A program made the position numbers and the translations under genes. Below the pieces are notes generated by a model. That model made no database searches and had not been told where the DNA came from. It saw nothing but the letters and a program-made list of their open reading frames with translations. Source: Alphaproteobacteria bacterium (GTDB lineage: Bacteria; Pseudomonadota; Alphaproteobacteria; Sphingomonadales; Kordiimonadaceae). From it: a stretch of 63,135 nucleotides of DNA. The stretch spans positions 1-63,135 of the forward strand of contig JAJFIS010000018.1 of assembly GCA_021774735.1 (NCBI GenBank), written 5' to 3'. This document shows, in pieces, positions 48,181 through 57,239 of the stretch (position 1 is its first letter; each line of letters opens with the position of its first letter).

Positions 48181-49285
48181 AAGGGTTCTCATCATCGGTG
48201 GCTACGGTAATTTTGGCAGTTTCATCGCTCAAAAACTAGCTGAAAACCACCATATTCAATTGATCATCTCTGGGCGGTCACTCGATAAGGCTTCAAAACT
48301 ATGCACCTCCCTTAAAGCCCCCAACCCACCTTTGCCCTATAGATTAGATATATCAGATGGACTGCGGGAAGCGCTTGCTGAAATAAAACCCGATATAGTC
48401 ATCCATACTTCTGGACCGTTTCAGGGCCAAGATGCCTTTGTCGCCAAAGCCTGTATCAACTTTGGCTGTCATTATATCGACCTAGCCGACGGCAGAGAGT
48501 TTGTGAGTAACATTTCAAAGCTGAATAATTCTGCAAGAGACAAAGGCCTGCTCATCGTTAGCGGCGCCAGTTCTGTGCCTTGTCTATCATCCTGCTTATT
48601 GGATCATTACCAAAATCAATTTGCTGAACTTGAGACGGTAGAATATGCGATCACCACCGCCCATAAAACCAATCGTGGCCTCGCGACTACTGAGGCCGTT
48701 TTATCCTATGCCGGTGCCCCGTTTGACACTCTAATTGACGGTAAACAGCAAGCTACCTACGGCTGGCAGAGCCTTCACCGTCATAATTTCAAAGGCCTTG
48801 GAAAACGATTTCTGGGCAACTGTGATATTCCTGATCTTGCCCTATTCCCAGAGCGCTACCCTAGCCTCAAAACACAACGGTTTTACGCAGGGCTTGAAAT
48901 CCCCTTCATTCATATTGGTCTGTGGGGCCTTTCATGGCTGAGGCGGTTGAAACTTTTGCCGCCGCTGAATAAAATGGCCGCCTTCTTGCTAAAAACGTCC
49001 TTTATGTTTGATCGCTTCGGCAGTGACACAAGTGCCTTTTACATGAAAATGTCAGGGACTGGCGAAAATAATATTAGCAAGCAAATCACCTTCAACTTAA
49101 CCGCTCGCTCAGGTGACGGTCCCTTCATTCCCTGCATGCCAGCTATCCTGCTTGCTGCAAAACTCGCCCATGAAGAAACGCCCGGAATTGGCGCGATGCC
49201 ATGTATTGGCTTGATAACGCTTGAAGAGTATCTAACGGCTCTAGAGCCTCTGGATATCTCATGGTCCGACGCTCAAAAGCCCTAA
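48173..49285 (+). CDS. Saccharopine dehydrogenase-like NAD(P)-binding oxidoreductase
   Basis: This 370-residue protein starts with a Rossmann fold, VLIIGGYGNFGSFIAQKLA, followed by IIHTSGPFQGQDAFVAKACI and YIDLADGREF, as in the saccharopine dehydrogenase-like NADP-binding family. A true lysine-pathway role is unlikely. GTG at 48173, inside the end of the DUF4166 gene and 8 nt after GAGATGGA, puts the nucleotide fold at the N-terminus; upstream ATGs at 48125 and 48137 would add unlikely residues. Its last codons lie in the right copy of the 33-bp repeat. Confidence 0.82.
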   Translation: MLKRVLIIGGYGNFGSFIAQKLAENHHIQLIISGRSLDKASKLCTSLKAPNPPLPYRLDISDGLREALAEIKPDIVIHTSGPFQGQDAFVAKACINFGCHYIDLADGREFVSNISKLNNSARDKGLLIVSGASSVPCLSSCLLDHYQNQFAELETVEYAITTAHKTNRGLATTEAVLSYAGAPFDTLIDGKQQATYGWQSLHRHNFKGLGKRFLGNCDIPDLALFPERYPSLKTQRFYAGLEIPFIHIGLWGLSWLRRLKLLPPLNKMAAFLLKTSFMFDRFGSDTSAFYMKMSGTGENNISKQITFNLTARSGDGPFIPCMPAILLAAKLAHEETPGIGAMPCIGLITLEEYLTALEPLDISWSDAQKP

Positions 49286-49302
49286 CCAAACTCTTGCACC
49301 CC
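49270..49302 (+). repeat. 33-bp direct repeat, right copy
   Basis: It matches 47006-47038 at 32 of 33 positions and again spans a gene stop, so both proteins end in Ala-Gln-Lys-Pro. It lies just upstream of the FMN riboswitch. Confidence 0.9.
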
Positions 49303-49356
49303 GCCCGAACAATAGCTAACATGGCTTGTCCCCGATTGGCGGGGGCAAAGATAGCT

Positions 49357-49522
49357 TGTACTCAGGGCAGGGTGAAATTCCTGACCGGCGGTATCTTTCA
49401 AGCCATATGCTTAGGCATATACGCTATGAGAGCAGCCCGCGAGCGCCCACCAAACCATCGGTGGGGTCAGCAGATCTGGTGAGACGCCAGAGCCGACGGT
49501 ATAGTCCGGATGAGAGAGTGGA
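49357..49522 (+). ncRNA. FMN riboswitch (RFN element)
   Basis: Conserved RFN blocks occur in order: AGGGCAGGGTGAAATTCC, GACCGGCGGT, AGCCCGCGAGCGC, GGTCAGCAGATCTGGTGA and GCCGACGGTATAGTCCGGATG. It controls the ribB gene at 49657. The 130-nt expression platform has no T-run. Instead TCCTG (49626-49630) can pair with CAGGA (49644-49648), hiding the ribosome site, which suggests translational control by FMN. Confidence 0.93.
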
Positions 49523-49656
49523 AGCAGCATAGCTATGGCACCATTTATCTGGTGGCATTTGTCTCATGCTTAACCCCCATGGCTTTTCGGGCAACCGGAT
49601 GCTGTGGCCTCGTTATTGCCCTGATTCCTGCTGCTGTTATAAACAGGAGATAAACA

Positions 49657-50325
49657 GTGAATCAGACCCATCCAACCCCCCTTACGCTTGATGCTTTTGG
49701 TGACCCGCATGACCGGGTTGCCGCTGCCATCAACAGCTTAAAAGCTGGCGGGGGCATCCTAGTATTAGACGATGAAAACCGCGAAAATGAAGGCGATATA
49801 ATTTTCGCCGCTGACACCCTAACAACTGCCCAAATGGCGCTGCTTATCCGTGAAGGCACGGGCATTGTTTGCCTTTCCTTGCCGGACGCCAAACTACGCA
49901 CTTTAGATTTGCCCCAAATGGTGCAGGTAAATAGCTCGAGCATGGGCACCGCTTTTACCGTATCGATTGAGGCCAAAATCGGCGTGACAACGGGCGTTTC
50001 TGCCAGTGACCGGGTCACGACGATTAAAGCGGCGATTGCGGAAAATTGTCAGCCAGGTGATTTGGCGCGTCCGGGGCATATATTCCCACTACGCGCCCAC
50101 CCCGGCGGGCTTGCTTGCAGGGCCGGTCACACGGAAGCCTCATTAGATCTGGTGACAAAGGCCGGTCATTCCCCGGCGGCGGTGCTGTGCGAGCTGACCA
50201 ATGTTGATGGCAGCATGGCACGGCTAAAGGAAGTGCTGATATTTGCCCGTAACCACGGCTTTGCCCCGGTGACGATCAAAGATATTCTCGAGGTGCAAAA
50301 TAGCAGTGCTGCCAGTGCCGCTTAA
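49657..50325 (+). CDS. ribB: 3,4-dihydroxy-2-butanone 4-phosphate synthase
   Basis: This 222-residue enzyme makes the four-carbon precursor of riboflavin from ribulose 5-phosphate. [13 protein letters not shown] is the metal and substrate motif, followed by [11 protein letters not shown] and [10 protein letters not shown], with the catalytic Glu in HTEASLDL. It is a single-domain RibB, without the GTP cyclohydrolase II half. The GTG start at 49657 has CAGGAGA 7 nt upstream, within a sequestering hairpin of the FMN riboswitch. Its 3' end overlaps the convergent NTF2-like gene by 4 nt. Confidence 0.97.
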   Translation: MNQTHPTPLTLDAFGDPHDRVAAAINSLKAGGGILVLDDENRENEGDIIFAADTLTTAQMALLIREGTGIVCLSLPDAKLRTLDLPQMVQVNSSSMGTAFTVSIEAKIGVTTGVSASDRVTTIKAAIAENCQPGDLARPGHIFPLRAHPGGLACRAGHTEASLDLVTKAGHSPAAVLCELTNVDGSMARLKEVLIFARNHGFAPVTIKDILEVQNSSAASAA

Positions 50326-50822
50326 TTGCCGCCCATATAATCACCGCGATCGGCAGAGCCCATCTGCCGGTCCATCAACATCAGCCATTTGCCGTCTTTC
50401 TTGACGAACAAGGCCTCAAAATGTTGATAAAAATCCGTGCGTTTCATGGTTTCATTATCGACCTGAAAATAATAAAATATACCCGTTTGGTGGGCTGTCA
50501 TTTTGCCTATGTTAGTCTTGATGACTTTATAGCCAACGCTGGCGCTTATCTTACCGGCTTTGGTGTCAACAAAACCCTGTTTAAAATTTGCCAGCGCTTT
50601 TGACATGGGAATGGTTTTCCCTACCTCGTCCATTACCAATACGGCATCGCTGTGATAAAGAGCGCTGTAACCAGCGAAGTCGCCTTCAGCGATTGTGCGA
50701 CCGGATTCCCGCCAATAGGCTTTTAGCTCCGTGAGGGTCTCCGCGTCATCCGCCACCGCCGGGATTGGTGCTGACAATCCAAACAAGATAAAGACCAAGC
50801 TCAATTTTAAAATATATCTCAC
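50322..50822 (-). CDS. Exported NTF2/SnoaL-like protein
   Basis: This 166-residue protein has a signal peptide ([24 protein letters not shown]) and a cone-shaped NTF2-like domain ([36 protein letters not shown]). Members of the DUF4440/SnoaL group are diverse; no function can be assigned. The GTG at 50822 with GGAGGG 8 nt upstream is better than the frame start at 50867. It converges with ribB. Confidence 0.78.
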   Translation of the reverse strand: MRYILKLSLVFILFGLSAPIPAVADDAETLTELKAYWRESGRTIAEGDFAGYSALYHSDAVLVMDEVGKTIPMSKALANFKQGFVDTKAGKISASVGYKVIKTNIGKMTAHQTGIFYYFQVDNETMKRTDFYQHFEALFVKKDGKWLMLMDRQMGSADRGDYMGGN

Positions 50823-50868
50823 GCTATATTCCCTCCGTAATATAAACTGCACCAGTGTATAAAACACT

Positions 50869-52107
50869 TTACGTCACTGCGTCGCGCACGGCAAACTCTG
50901 GGTCCTTATAGGTCTCTTCCTGCAGTATGCCCTTAAGGCATTGTACCGCGTCCCAGACATCAGCAAAGCCGACATAAAGCGGGGTGAAGCCAAAGCGGAT
51001 ATGATCGGGCGCGCGGAAGTCGCCAATAACGCCCGCATGTATAAGCGCCTTCATAACCTCATAACCATGAGAATGGCGAAAGCTAACATGGCTGCCACGC
51101 ACATCCATATCCCGAAGCCCCACAAGGCTAAGGCCGTAACCTGCACAGTCCCGCTCCACCAGTTCAATGAACAACTTACAGAGGGCTACCGACTTAGCCC
51201 TAAGCGCTTTCATGCTGGTGCGATCAAATATTTTCAAGCTTTCGTCGAGCGCCGCCATTCCAATTATCCCCGGCGTACCACATAAAAATTGATCAACACC
51301 AGAAGCGGCCTCATAGGCATCGATAAAATCAAAGGGTCGCTTATGACCGTGCCAGCCGGATAGGGGCTGTACAGCTACCCCGTGGTGTCGCTTAGCCACA
51401 TAAACGAACGCAGGCGCTCCGGGGCCACCGTTGAGATATTTATAGCCGCAGCCGACGGCGAAATCAGCTTTTGCATCACCCAGATTAACTTCAACCGCAC
51501 CGGCTGAATGAGACAGGTCCCAAATCGCCAGCGCCCCCACCGCATGCGCGGCCTTGGTCATGGCTTTCATATCAAACATTTCCGCCGTAACATAATGCAC
51601 ATGCGTTAGCACAATAGCAGCGGTGTTGTCGTCAATAGCACCAGCGATTTCACCGCGCGGCAAGATGATAAGCTCTAAGTTAGGCAGTAGCGAAGTTAAG
51701 CCCTCCAGCATATATAAATCGGTTGGGAAATTGCCGGGCTCAGAAATTATTTTATGTCGCCCAGAGCGCATACGGGCCGCTGCTGCAACCACCTTGAACA
51801 GGTTCACCGATGTGCTATCGGTCGCGACAACTTCATCCGCGTCCGCGCCGATGAGCGCTGCAATCCGCGCACCAACGGTTTTGGGCAGGTTCATCCAACC
51901 AGCGCTATTCCAGCTTTTAACCAGATCCCTGCCCCATTCGGCTGACACCACATTGCTGACCCGTTCTCCTGTCGCAAAAGGCAAAGCACCAAGCGAATTA
52001 CCGTCCAGGTAAATCACTCCCTCGGGCAGATCAAATGCCGCCCTTAAAGGAGCAAGTTCATCAAGATTGTCGAGGGCTGATGCCTGCCTGCGCGTTTCAA
52101 TAGTCAT
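50869..52107 (-). CDS. kynU: Kynureninase
   Basis: This 412-residue PLP enzyme cleaves kynurenine to anthranilate and alanine. YLDGNSLGALP is family-typical, and the PLP lysine is in CGYKYLNGGPGAPAFVYV. The C-terminal SHVSFRHSHGYEVMKALI segment fits. No kynA or kynB homologue is nearby. It could feed anthranilate to tryptophan synthesis or start degradation. Confidence 0.95.
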   Translation of the reverse strand: MTIETRRQASALDNLDELAPLRAAFDLPEGVIYLDGNSLGALPFATGERVSNVVSAEWGRDLVKSWNSAGWMNLPKTVGARIAALIGADADEVVATDSTSVNLFKVVAAAARMRSGRHKIISEPGNFPTDLYMLEGLTSLLPNLELIILPRGEIAGAIDDNTAAIVLTHVHYVTAEMFDMKAMTKAAHAVGALAIWDLSHSAGAVEVNLGDAKADFAVGCGYKYLNGGPGAPAFVYVAKRHHGVAVQPLSGWHGHKRPFDFIDAYEAASGVDQFLCGTPGIIGMAALDESLKIFDRTSMKALRAKSVALCKLFIELVERDCAGYGLSLVGLRDMDVRGSHVSFRHSHGYEVMKALIHAGVIGDFRAPDHIRFGFTPLYVGFADVWDAVQCLKGILQEETYKDPEFAVRDAVT

Positions 52108-52129
52108 AAATATTAAGCCTTATCAATCT

Positions 52130-53659
52130 TCATTCTTGGGTTAGCAAATAGGCCGCTAATGCTTTTCGATCATCGGCTGAGAGGGTAAACTTTGGCATGG
52201 TGGCGGGCGGTGAGGCAAGTAACTCAGACAGTGTCTCGACGCTGAAGCGTTCTTTGATATTATCAAGCTTTTTAGCGGCTGGCTTCTCTGCTCCTTCTAT
52301 GGTTTCGTGGCAGGCGGCGCATCCATTGTCGGCGTAAAGCCGTGCGCCGAGCGCTACCTGTGTCGCCAAATCTGCCGTGGATAAGCTTTCAAGGCCTGTT
52401 TTGTGTGCCTCAGCAGGTTGCGCGTTTGCGGCAACCATCTGCCCCGCGCGGCCAACTTTATAAATGGTGGCGGCATAGTCATCGGCGATATAAATAGCAC
52501 CGTCCGGGCCTTGCACCACATCTGCCGGGCGCCCTATCACATCGCCGTCTTTCTCGAACCCTGTGAGGAAGTCTCTTTGAGTGACAGCGCCATCACCAGC
52601 TAAATGCAGGGAAACAACCTTATAACCTGCGAGCGTAGAGCGGTTCCAACTGCCATGCAGGGCCACGAGGGCCGCACCCTCATATCCTTCTGGCTCTAAC
52701 CCCGCGAGCAGAAACCGTATGCCAAGCGGAGCGCGGTGAGCACCAAAGCCATGGGTTAAGCCCGTGGAGGCCGCGACTTTATCCAAATTATCTACGCCGT
52801 AATCCGGATCAACGACCTTGTCATCATAGGCATAGGGCCAGCCATAATCTTTGCCTTGCTCAATCATATTTAGCTCGCAGTGGGGGGTGTCATCGCCCAG
52901 CCAGTCGCGGCCATTATCGGTGGCAAAAAGATTGCCTGAACCCGGTTGCCAGTCAAAACCAACGCTGTTGCGCAGGCCGGTGGCATATATTTGAACGTCG
53001 TCGCCATCCGCTGTCATTTGCACCATGGTTGCACGGAGCGCATCTTCTTCAATACAAACATTGCAGCTGGAACCGATAGATACATAGAGCATACCGTCTG
53101 GGCCAAATTCAATGGTGCGTGTGAAGTGTCCGCCCCCTTGCGGCAGACCATCAAAAATTAGTTCTTGCGGACCCGTAATAGCGCCAGCCTCACTGTCAAA
53201 AGCATAACGGATAATGCGGCCAGTTTCCGCAACATATAAATAGCCCCCATGAAGGGCGATGCCGTGGGGGGCGTTTAAGCCTTCCAGTAAAGTTATTTGG
53301 CCGTCGCTAGCGCCGTCACCGTCCCGGTCTGCCTTTATAAGGACAACCTTGCCCGGCCGCATGGAGCTAACCACCATATCGCCTGCTTGGGTAAATTTCA
53401 TCACTCTTGGATGCTGCATACGGGCAAAAATACCAACGTTGAAACCCTCAGGCACCGTGAAATGATCGCCAATAGTGGCCTCCGTTGGGGGTGCAATTTG
53501 ATCTCCCGTCATAAATGCTATGATGGGACCACGAACGGGCAGAAAATAAACCAAAACCGCCAAAGCTACTGCCAATAAAATGAGCCCGCCGAAGAAGTAT
53601 TTTAAAAGTTTTTTCAACAAAATAAGATCCTTATTTAACCTGTTCTCTCTTAGTATCAT
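52130..53659 (-). CDS. PQQ-dependent sugar dehydrogenase-like domain fused to cytochrome c
   Basis: This 509-residue protein has an N-terminal membrane anchor (about 20-43), a six-bladed beta-propeller like soluble glucose/sorbosone dehydrogenase (GLRNSVGFDWQPGSGNLFATDNGRDWLGDD), and a C-terminal cytochrome c with heme motif CAACH at about 430. Electrons from sugar or alcohol oxidation in the periplasm could pass to the fused heme. The substrate is not predictable. The ATG at 53659 overlaps the stop of the FAD reductase gene by 4 nt, an unexpected pairing. Confidence 0.87.
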   Translation of the reverse strand: MILRENRLNKDLILLKKLLKYFFGGLILLAVALAVLVYFLPVRGPIIAFMTGDQIAPPTEATIGDHFTVPEGFNVGIFARMQHPRVMKFTQAGDMVVSSMRPGKVVLIKADRDGDGASDGQITLLEGLNAPHGIALHGGYLYVAETGRIIRYAFDSEAGAITGPQELIFDGLPQGGGHFTRTIEFGPDGMLYVSIGSSCNVCIEEDALRATMVQMTADGDDVQIYATGLRNSVGFDWQPGSGNLFATDNGRDWLGDDTPHCELNMIEQGKDYGWPYAYDDKVVDPDYGVDNLDKVAASTGLTHGFGAHRAPLGIRFLLAGLEPEGYEGAALVALHGSWNRSTLAGYKVVSLHLAGDGAVTQRDFLTGFEKDGDVIGRPADVVQGPDGAIYIADDYAATIYKVGRAGQMVAANAQPAEAHKTGLESLSTADLATQVALGARLYADNGCAACHETIEGAEKPAAKKLDNIKERFSVETLSELLASPPATMPKFTLSADDRKALAAYLLTQE

Positions 53660-54867
53660 AGAAAGCTTTTCAACGGCACATCACTGTTTATAGCCTGTTC
53701 AACCTCAGGGGATATGCCCGCGGCTATCAGCTTACGCGCTGCCATATGGTCCGCAGCAGAGGCAATACTGTCCACGGCGATCAACTTATCTGCTCTATAA
53801 TATAAAACAGAAAAGTGACCACTTGACTTATTTCCACGGACAAAAGCTTGGTCAAAGCCCGCCGAAAAACCCGCCATTTGCAGCTTGATGTCATATTGAT
53901 CAGACCAGAACCACGGTACTGTGTTATAATGTGCATCTTCGCCCATAATAATCGCGGCCACCAGTTTGGCTTGGTCCACGGCATTTTGCACCGATTCTAA
54001 ACGTGCTCGGCCCCCGGCAAAAACATTCGGGTGATTGCAGCATTCGCCAATGGCAAAAATATCTTTGTCACTTGTTCGGCATTGGTCATCAACGACAATG
54101 CCATTGTCCACGGCAAGGCCTGCGCCTTCCGCCAAAATGGTTTCAGGAATAATACCAACGCCGATGAAAACCATGTCCACAAAGACATTATCACTCCCAT
54201 CAACCGAAACTATCAGGCTATCCTGACTGGGCTGTATGGCTGTGACACCCGCATTCAGCTGAATTTTGACGCCGTGGGCCCGGTGCAAATCTTGATAGTA
54301 ACTTGAAAGTTCAGCCGCCAAGACCCGCTCCATCACTCTCATTTGAGCTTCAAAGACAATAACATCCTTACCCATGCTTCGCAGCACAGCCGCACATTCA
54401 AGACCAATAAAACCACCGCCAATAATCGCTATTTTTTCTGCTTTATTTAGGCCCTTCTGTGCCTGCTTGGTGTCATCAATAGTGCGTAGATAATGCACTC
54501 TCGGGTCATCTGTCCCGGACAAATTAAGCCGACGCACCTTGGAACCGGTTGCCAATATAAGCCGGTCATACTTTATGATTTCCCCGCTCTGAAGGGTCAC
54601 TTTTTTCAAACTCGGGTCAATAGCTGTCACCCGGGATGATAGACGCAGAGAAATATCTTTCTTCTCGTAGAAACTCTCAGGACGCAAATAGAGCCTTTCC
54701 TCGGCTATTTTACCAGCCAAGAATGCCTTCGATAGAGGTGGCCGCTGATAAGGCACGTGGGCTTCTTCGCCGATAAGGGTTATCTCCCCCTCATAGCCAG
54801 ACCGCCGAAGCGCATCAACTACACTGCCACCAGCGTGGCCAGCGCCTATAACGACAATATGAGACAA
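53656..54867 (-). CDS. FAD-dependent NAD(P)H ferredoxin/rubredoxin reductase family
   Basis: This 403-residue flavoprotein of the ferredoxin/rubredoxin reductase type has an N-terminal FAD-binding IVVIGAGHAGGSVVDALR, then YQRPPLSKAF, a second NAD-binding KIAIIGGGFIGLECAAVLR and the C-terminal FAD contact DKDIFAIGECCNHPN. No ferredoxin or P450 gene is adjacent. It overlaps the dehydrogenase/cytochrome gene and is divergent from the second FadJ-like gene. Confidence 0.9.
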   Translation of the reverse strand: MSHIVVIGAGHAGGSVVDALRRSGYEGEITLIGEEAHVPYQRPPLSKAFLAGKIAEERLYLRPESFYEKKDISLRLSSRVTAIDPSLKKVTLQSGEIIKYDRLILATGSKVRRLNLSGTDDPRVHYLRTIDDTKQAQKGLNKAEKIAIIGGGFIGLECAAVLRSMGKDVIVFEAQMRVMERVLAAELSSYYQDLHRAHGVKIQLNAGVTAIQPSQDSLIVSVDGSDNVFVDMVFIGVGIIPETILAEGAGLAVDNGIVVDDQCRTSDKDIFAIGECCNHPNVFAGGRARLESVQNAVDQAKLVAAIIMGEDAHYNTVPWFWSDQYDIKLQMAGFSAGFDQAFVRGNKSSGHFSVLYYRADKLIAVDSIASAADHMAARKLIAAGISPEVEQAINSDVPLKSFL

Positions 54868-55001
54868 GAAAATCTCCAGATTGGTTCATGGATATTATTA
54901 TCTATCAGAATAGGTTTTTGCCGCAAGCGTTCAATTGCTTTTATTGGCTTTGACCCTTTTTGCTGCTAGTTTCAGCCCTAAGCAAATATAGGAGTTTCCC
55001 C

Positions 55002-57071
55002 ATGAGTGTCGTCAGTACCGAAATGCTTGGCAATATTGCCGTTATTACCGTTGATAATCCGCCTGTTAATGCCCTGTCACAAGCTGTGCGGGCGGGCATT
55101 ATGGAAGCCATCGACGCGGTGAACGGCGACGATAATATTAGTGTAGCAATACTGACCTGTAGCGGGCGCACCTTCATTGCTGGGGCCGATATTACCGAAT
55201 TTGGCAAACCCCCTCAGGCACCGGGTCTGGGTGATGTCGTCGCCCATATTGAGGCCAGCGAAAAGCCTGTGATTGCCGCCATCCACGGTACCGCACTTGG
55301 CGGCGGTTTAGAAGTGGCACTGGGCTGTCATTACCGGGTTGGACAAACGAAATCAAAAGCTGGCTTGCCCGAGGTTGCCCTTGGCCTGTTACCCGGCGCG
55401 GGCGGTACCCAGCGTCTGCCGCGCCTAGTTGGTGCAAATGCAGCGCTTGATATGATAACCACAGGCCGCCATGTGGGGGCCGCTGCCGCGCAAGAGCTAG
55501 GCCTGTATGATATTATCGCCGACGACCATATGGGTGCCGCTATGACACTGGCGGGTGAGGTCACTAGCGATGATTTAGCCGGTCGCCGCCTATCCACCCA
55601 AGCAGCCGCTGCATTTGACCAAGATATATTTGATAGCTACCGCAGCACGCTTGCCAAGCGTCGCCGGGGCTTTATGGCACCGCAACACTGTATTACAGCG
55701 GTTGAGACTGGCTGCACAATGGAGTTTGGTGCAGGCATGGAGCGAGAGCGCGAACTGTTCATGGAGCTGATGACATCGGACCAGAGCAAGGCCCAGCGTC
55801 ATTTATTCTTTGCTGAGCGCACCTGCGGCAAAATTCCGGGGCTAGACCGATCCACCGAGAAGCGTAACATCAAAAATGTCGGCATCATCGGTGGCGGCAC
55901 CATGGGCGGTGGTATCGCCATGAGCTTCGCCGCCGCTGGCTTTAAGGTTACCCTGCTCGAGATTAATGAGGCCGCCCTTGCCAAAGGCATAGAGCGCATC
56001 CGCAGCAACTATGCCGTTTCGGTGAAGCGCGGCAAGCTGACCGACGACCAAGTTATCGGCATTATGGCCAATATAACCGGCACCACAGATTATGAGGACT
56101 TCGGCGACGCCGATATGGTCATTGAAGCGGTCTTTGAAAAGATGGAGGTTAAAAAACCTGTATTTGAAGCGCTCGACCGCGTCTGCAAACCCGGGGCGAT
56201 TTTAGCCAGCAATACGTCATACTTAGATATCGACCAAATAGCCTCCTTCACCAAGCGGCCATCAGATGTGCTGGGCATGCATTTCTTTAGCCCTGCCAAT
56301 ATTATGCGCTTGCTGGAGATCGTTCGCGGGGCTGAAACCGCGCCCGACGTATTGGCAACCGCCGTCGCTATTGCCAAAAAAATTGGCAAGGTCGGTGTGG
56401 TGTCAGGTGTCTGTCCCGGCTTCATTGGTAACCGCATGTTTAGCGCTTACCAGTTCCAAGTTGGTACCCTTATGCTAGAAGGTGCCAGCCCATCGCAGAT
56501 CGACCGGGCGCTTTATGGCTTTGGTATGGCGATGGGGCCTTGCGCAGTTTCTGACCTTGCCGGACTGGATATTGGTTACTTTAACCGCAACTCCGGTAAT
56601 TTAGACGCTGAAGCCCGCAGGCCATTTCTGGTCCATGACCGCTTGGTCGAAATGGACCGCTTGGGGCAAAAGTCTGGCGCTGGCATTTATGATTACCCGG
56701 ATGGTGCCCGCATCGGGGTAGAAAACCCAATGGTGCTTAAGCTGATAAAAACTGTTGCTGCTGAACAAGATATCACTCAAAAGGACATATCAGACGAGGA
56801 AATCATCAATCGCTGTATGCTGGCTATGTTTAACACCGGCTCCCACATTATGGATGAAAATATCGCCTATCGCAGCAGCGACATTGATGTGGTTTATGTC
56901 AATGGTTATGGCTTCCCACGCTTCGTAGGCGGGCCTATGTGCTGGGCCAATATGCGCGGCTTAGACCGGACCCTAAATGATATTGAGGCAATGGCATCGG
57001 CACAGGGTGAGCGCTGGTGGAAGGTTGCACCATTACTTCGTGAAGCAGTAGAAAAATCTACATCACTTTAA
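55002..57071 (+). CDS. Enoyl-CoA hydratase / 3-hydroxyacyl-CoA dehydrogenase fusion (second FadJ-like)
   Basis: This 689-residue bifunctional enzyme has an N-terminal crotonase domain with ALGGGLEVALGCHYRVG and [20 protein letters not shown], and a dehydrogenase domain with NVGIIGGGTMGGGIAMSFAAAGF, GMHFFSPANIMRLLEIV and two C-terminal 3HCDH segments. Organisation and length are like peroxisomal multifunctional enzyme 1. The ATG at 55002 follows AGGAG; the frame opens at 54960 without a ribosome site. It differs in sequence from the paralogue at 10920 and has no thiolase or acyl-CoA dehydrogenase nearby, so it may act on other acyl chains. Confidence 0.93.
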   Translation: MSVVSTEMLGNIAVITVDNPPVNALSQAVRAGIMEAIDAVNGDDNISVAILTCSGRTFIAGADITEFGKPPQAPGLGDVVAHIEASEKPVIAAIHGTALGGGLEVALGCHYRVGQTKSKAGLPEVALGLLPGAGGTQRLPRLVGANAALDMITTGRHVGAAAAQELGLYDIIADDHMGAAMTLAGEVTSDDLAGRRLSTQAAAAFDQDIFDSYRSTLAKRRRGFMAPQHCITAVETGCTMEFGAGMERERELFMELMTSDQSKAQRHLFFAERTCGKIPGLDRSTEKRNIKNVGIIGGGTMGGGIAMSFAAAGFKVTLLEINEAALAKGIERIRSNYAVSVKRGKLTDDQVIGIMANITGTTDYEDFGDADMVIEAVFEKMEVKKPVFEALDRVCKPGAILASNTSYLDIDQIASFTKRPSDVLGMHFFSPANIMRLLEIVRGAETAPDVLATAVAIAKKIGKVGVVSGVCPGFIGNRMFSAYQFQVGTLMLEGASPSQIDRALYGFGMAMGPCAVSDLAGLDIGYFNRNSGNLDAEARRPFLVHDRLVEMDRLGQKSGAGIYDYPDGARIGVENPMVLKLIKTVAAEQDITQKDISDEEIINRCMLAMFNTGSHIMDENIAYRSSDIDVVYVNGYGFPRFVGGPMCWANMRGLDRTLNDIEAMASAQGERWWKVAPLLREAVEKSTSL

Positions 57072-57159
57072 AAGGGTCTAACATAATTCGAGGTCCATTT
57101 GAGAGCCGTATCAACAACCATGATCTAACTTGCTTTTTATTATCATTTTCATATGAATG

Positions 57160-57177
57160 CTTGACCTTTTGGTCAAG
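57160..57177. promoter_or_regulatory. Palindromic operator candidate of the MarR gene
   Basis: CTTGACC-TTTT-GGTCAAG is a perfect 18-bp dyad. Its TTGACC can be a -35 box, with TACTCT (57183-57188) 16 nt later as -10. Autoregulation by the downstream MarR protein is the simplest reading. Confidence 0.6.
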
Positions 57178-57239
57178 AAGGCTACTCTGAATGGAGAAAT
57201 TGATGGGGAATTACCAATAAAAGCGGGAAGGTTTAATCC

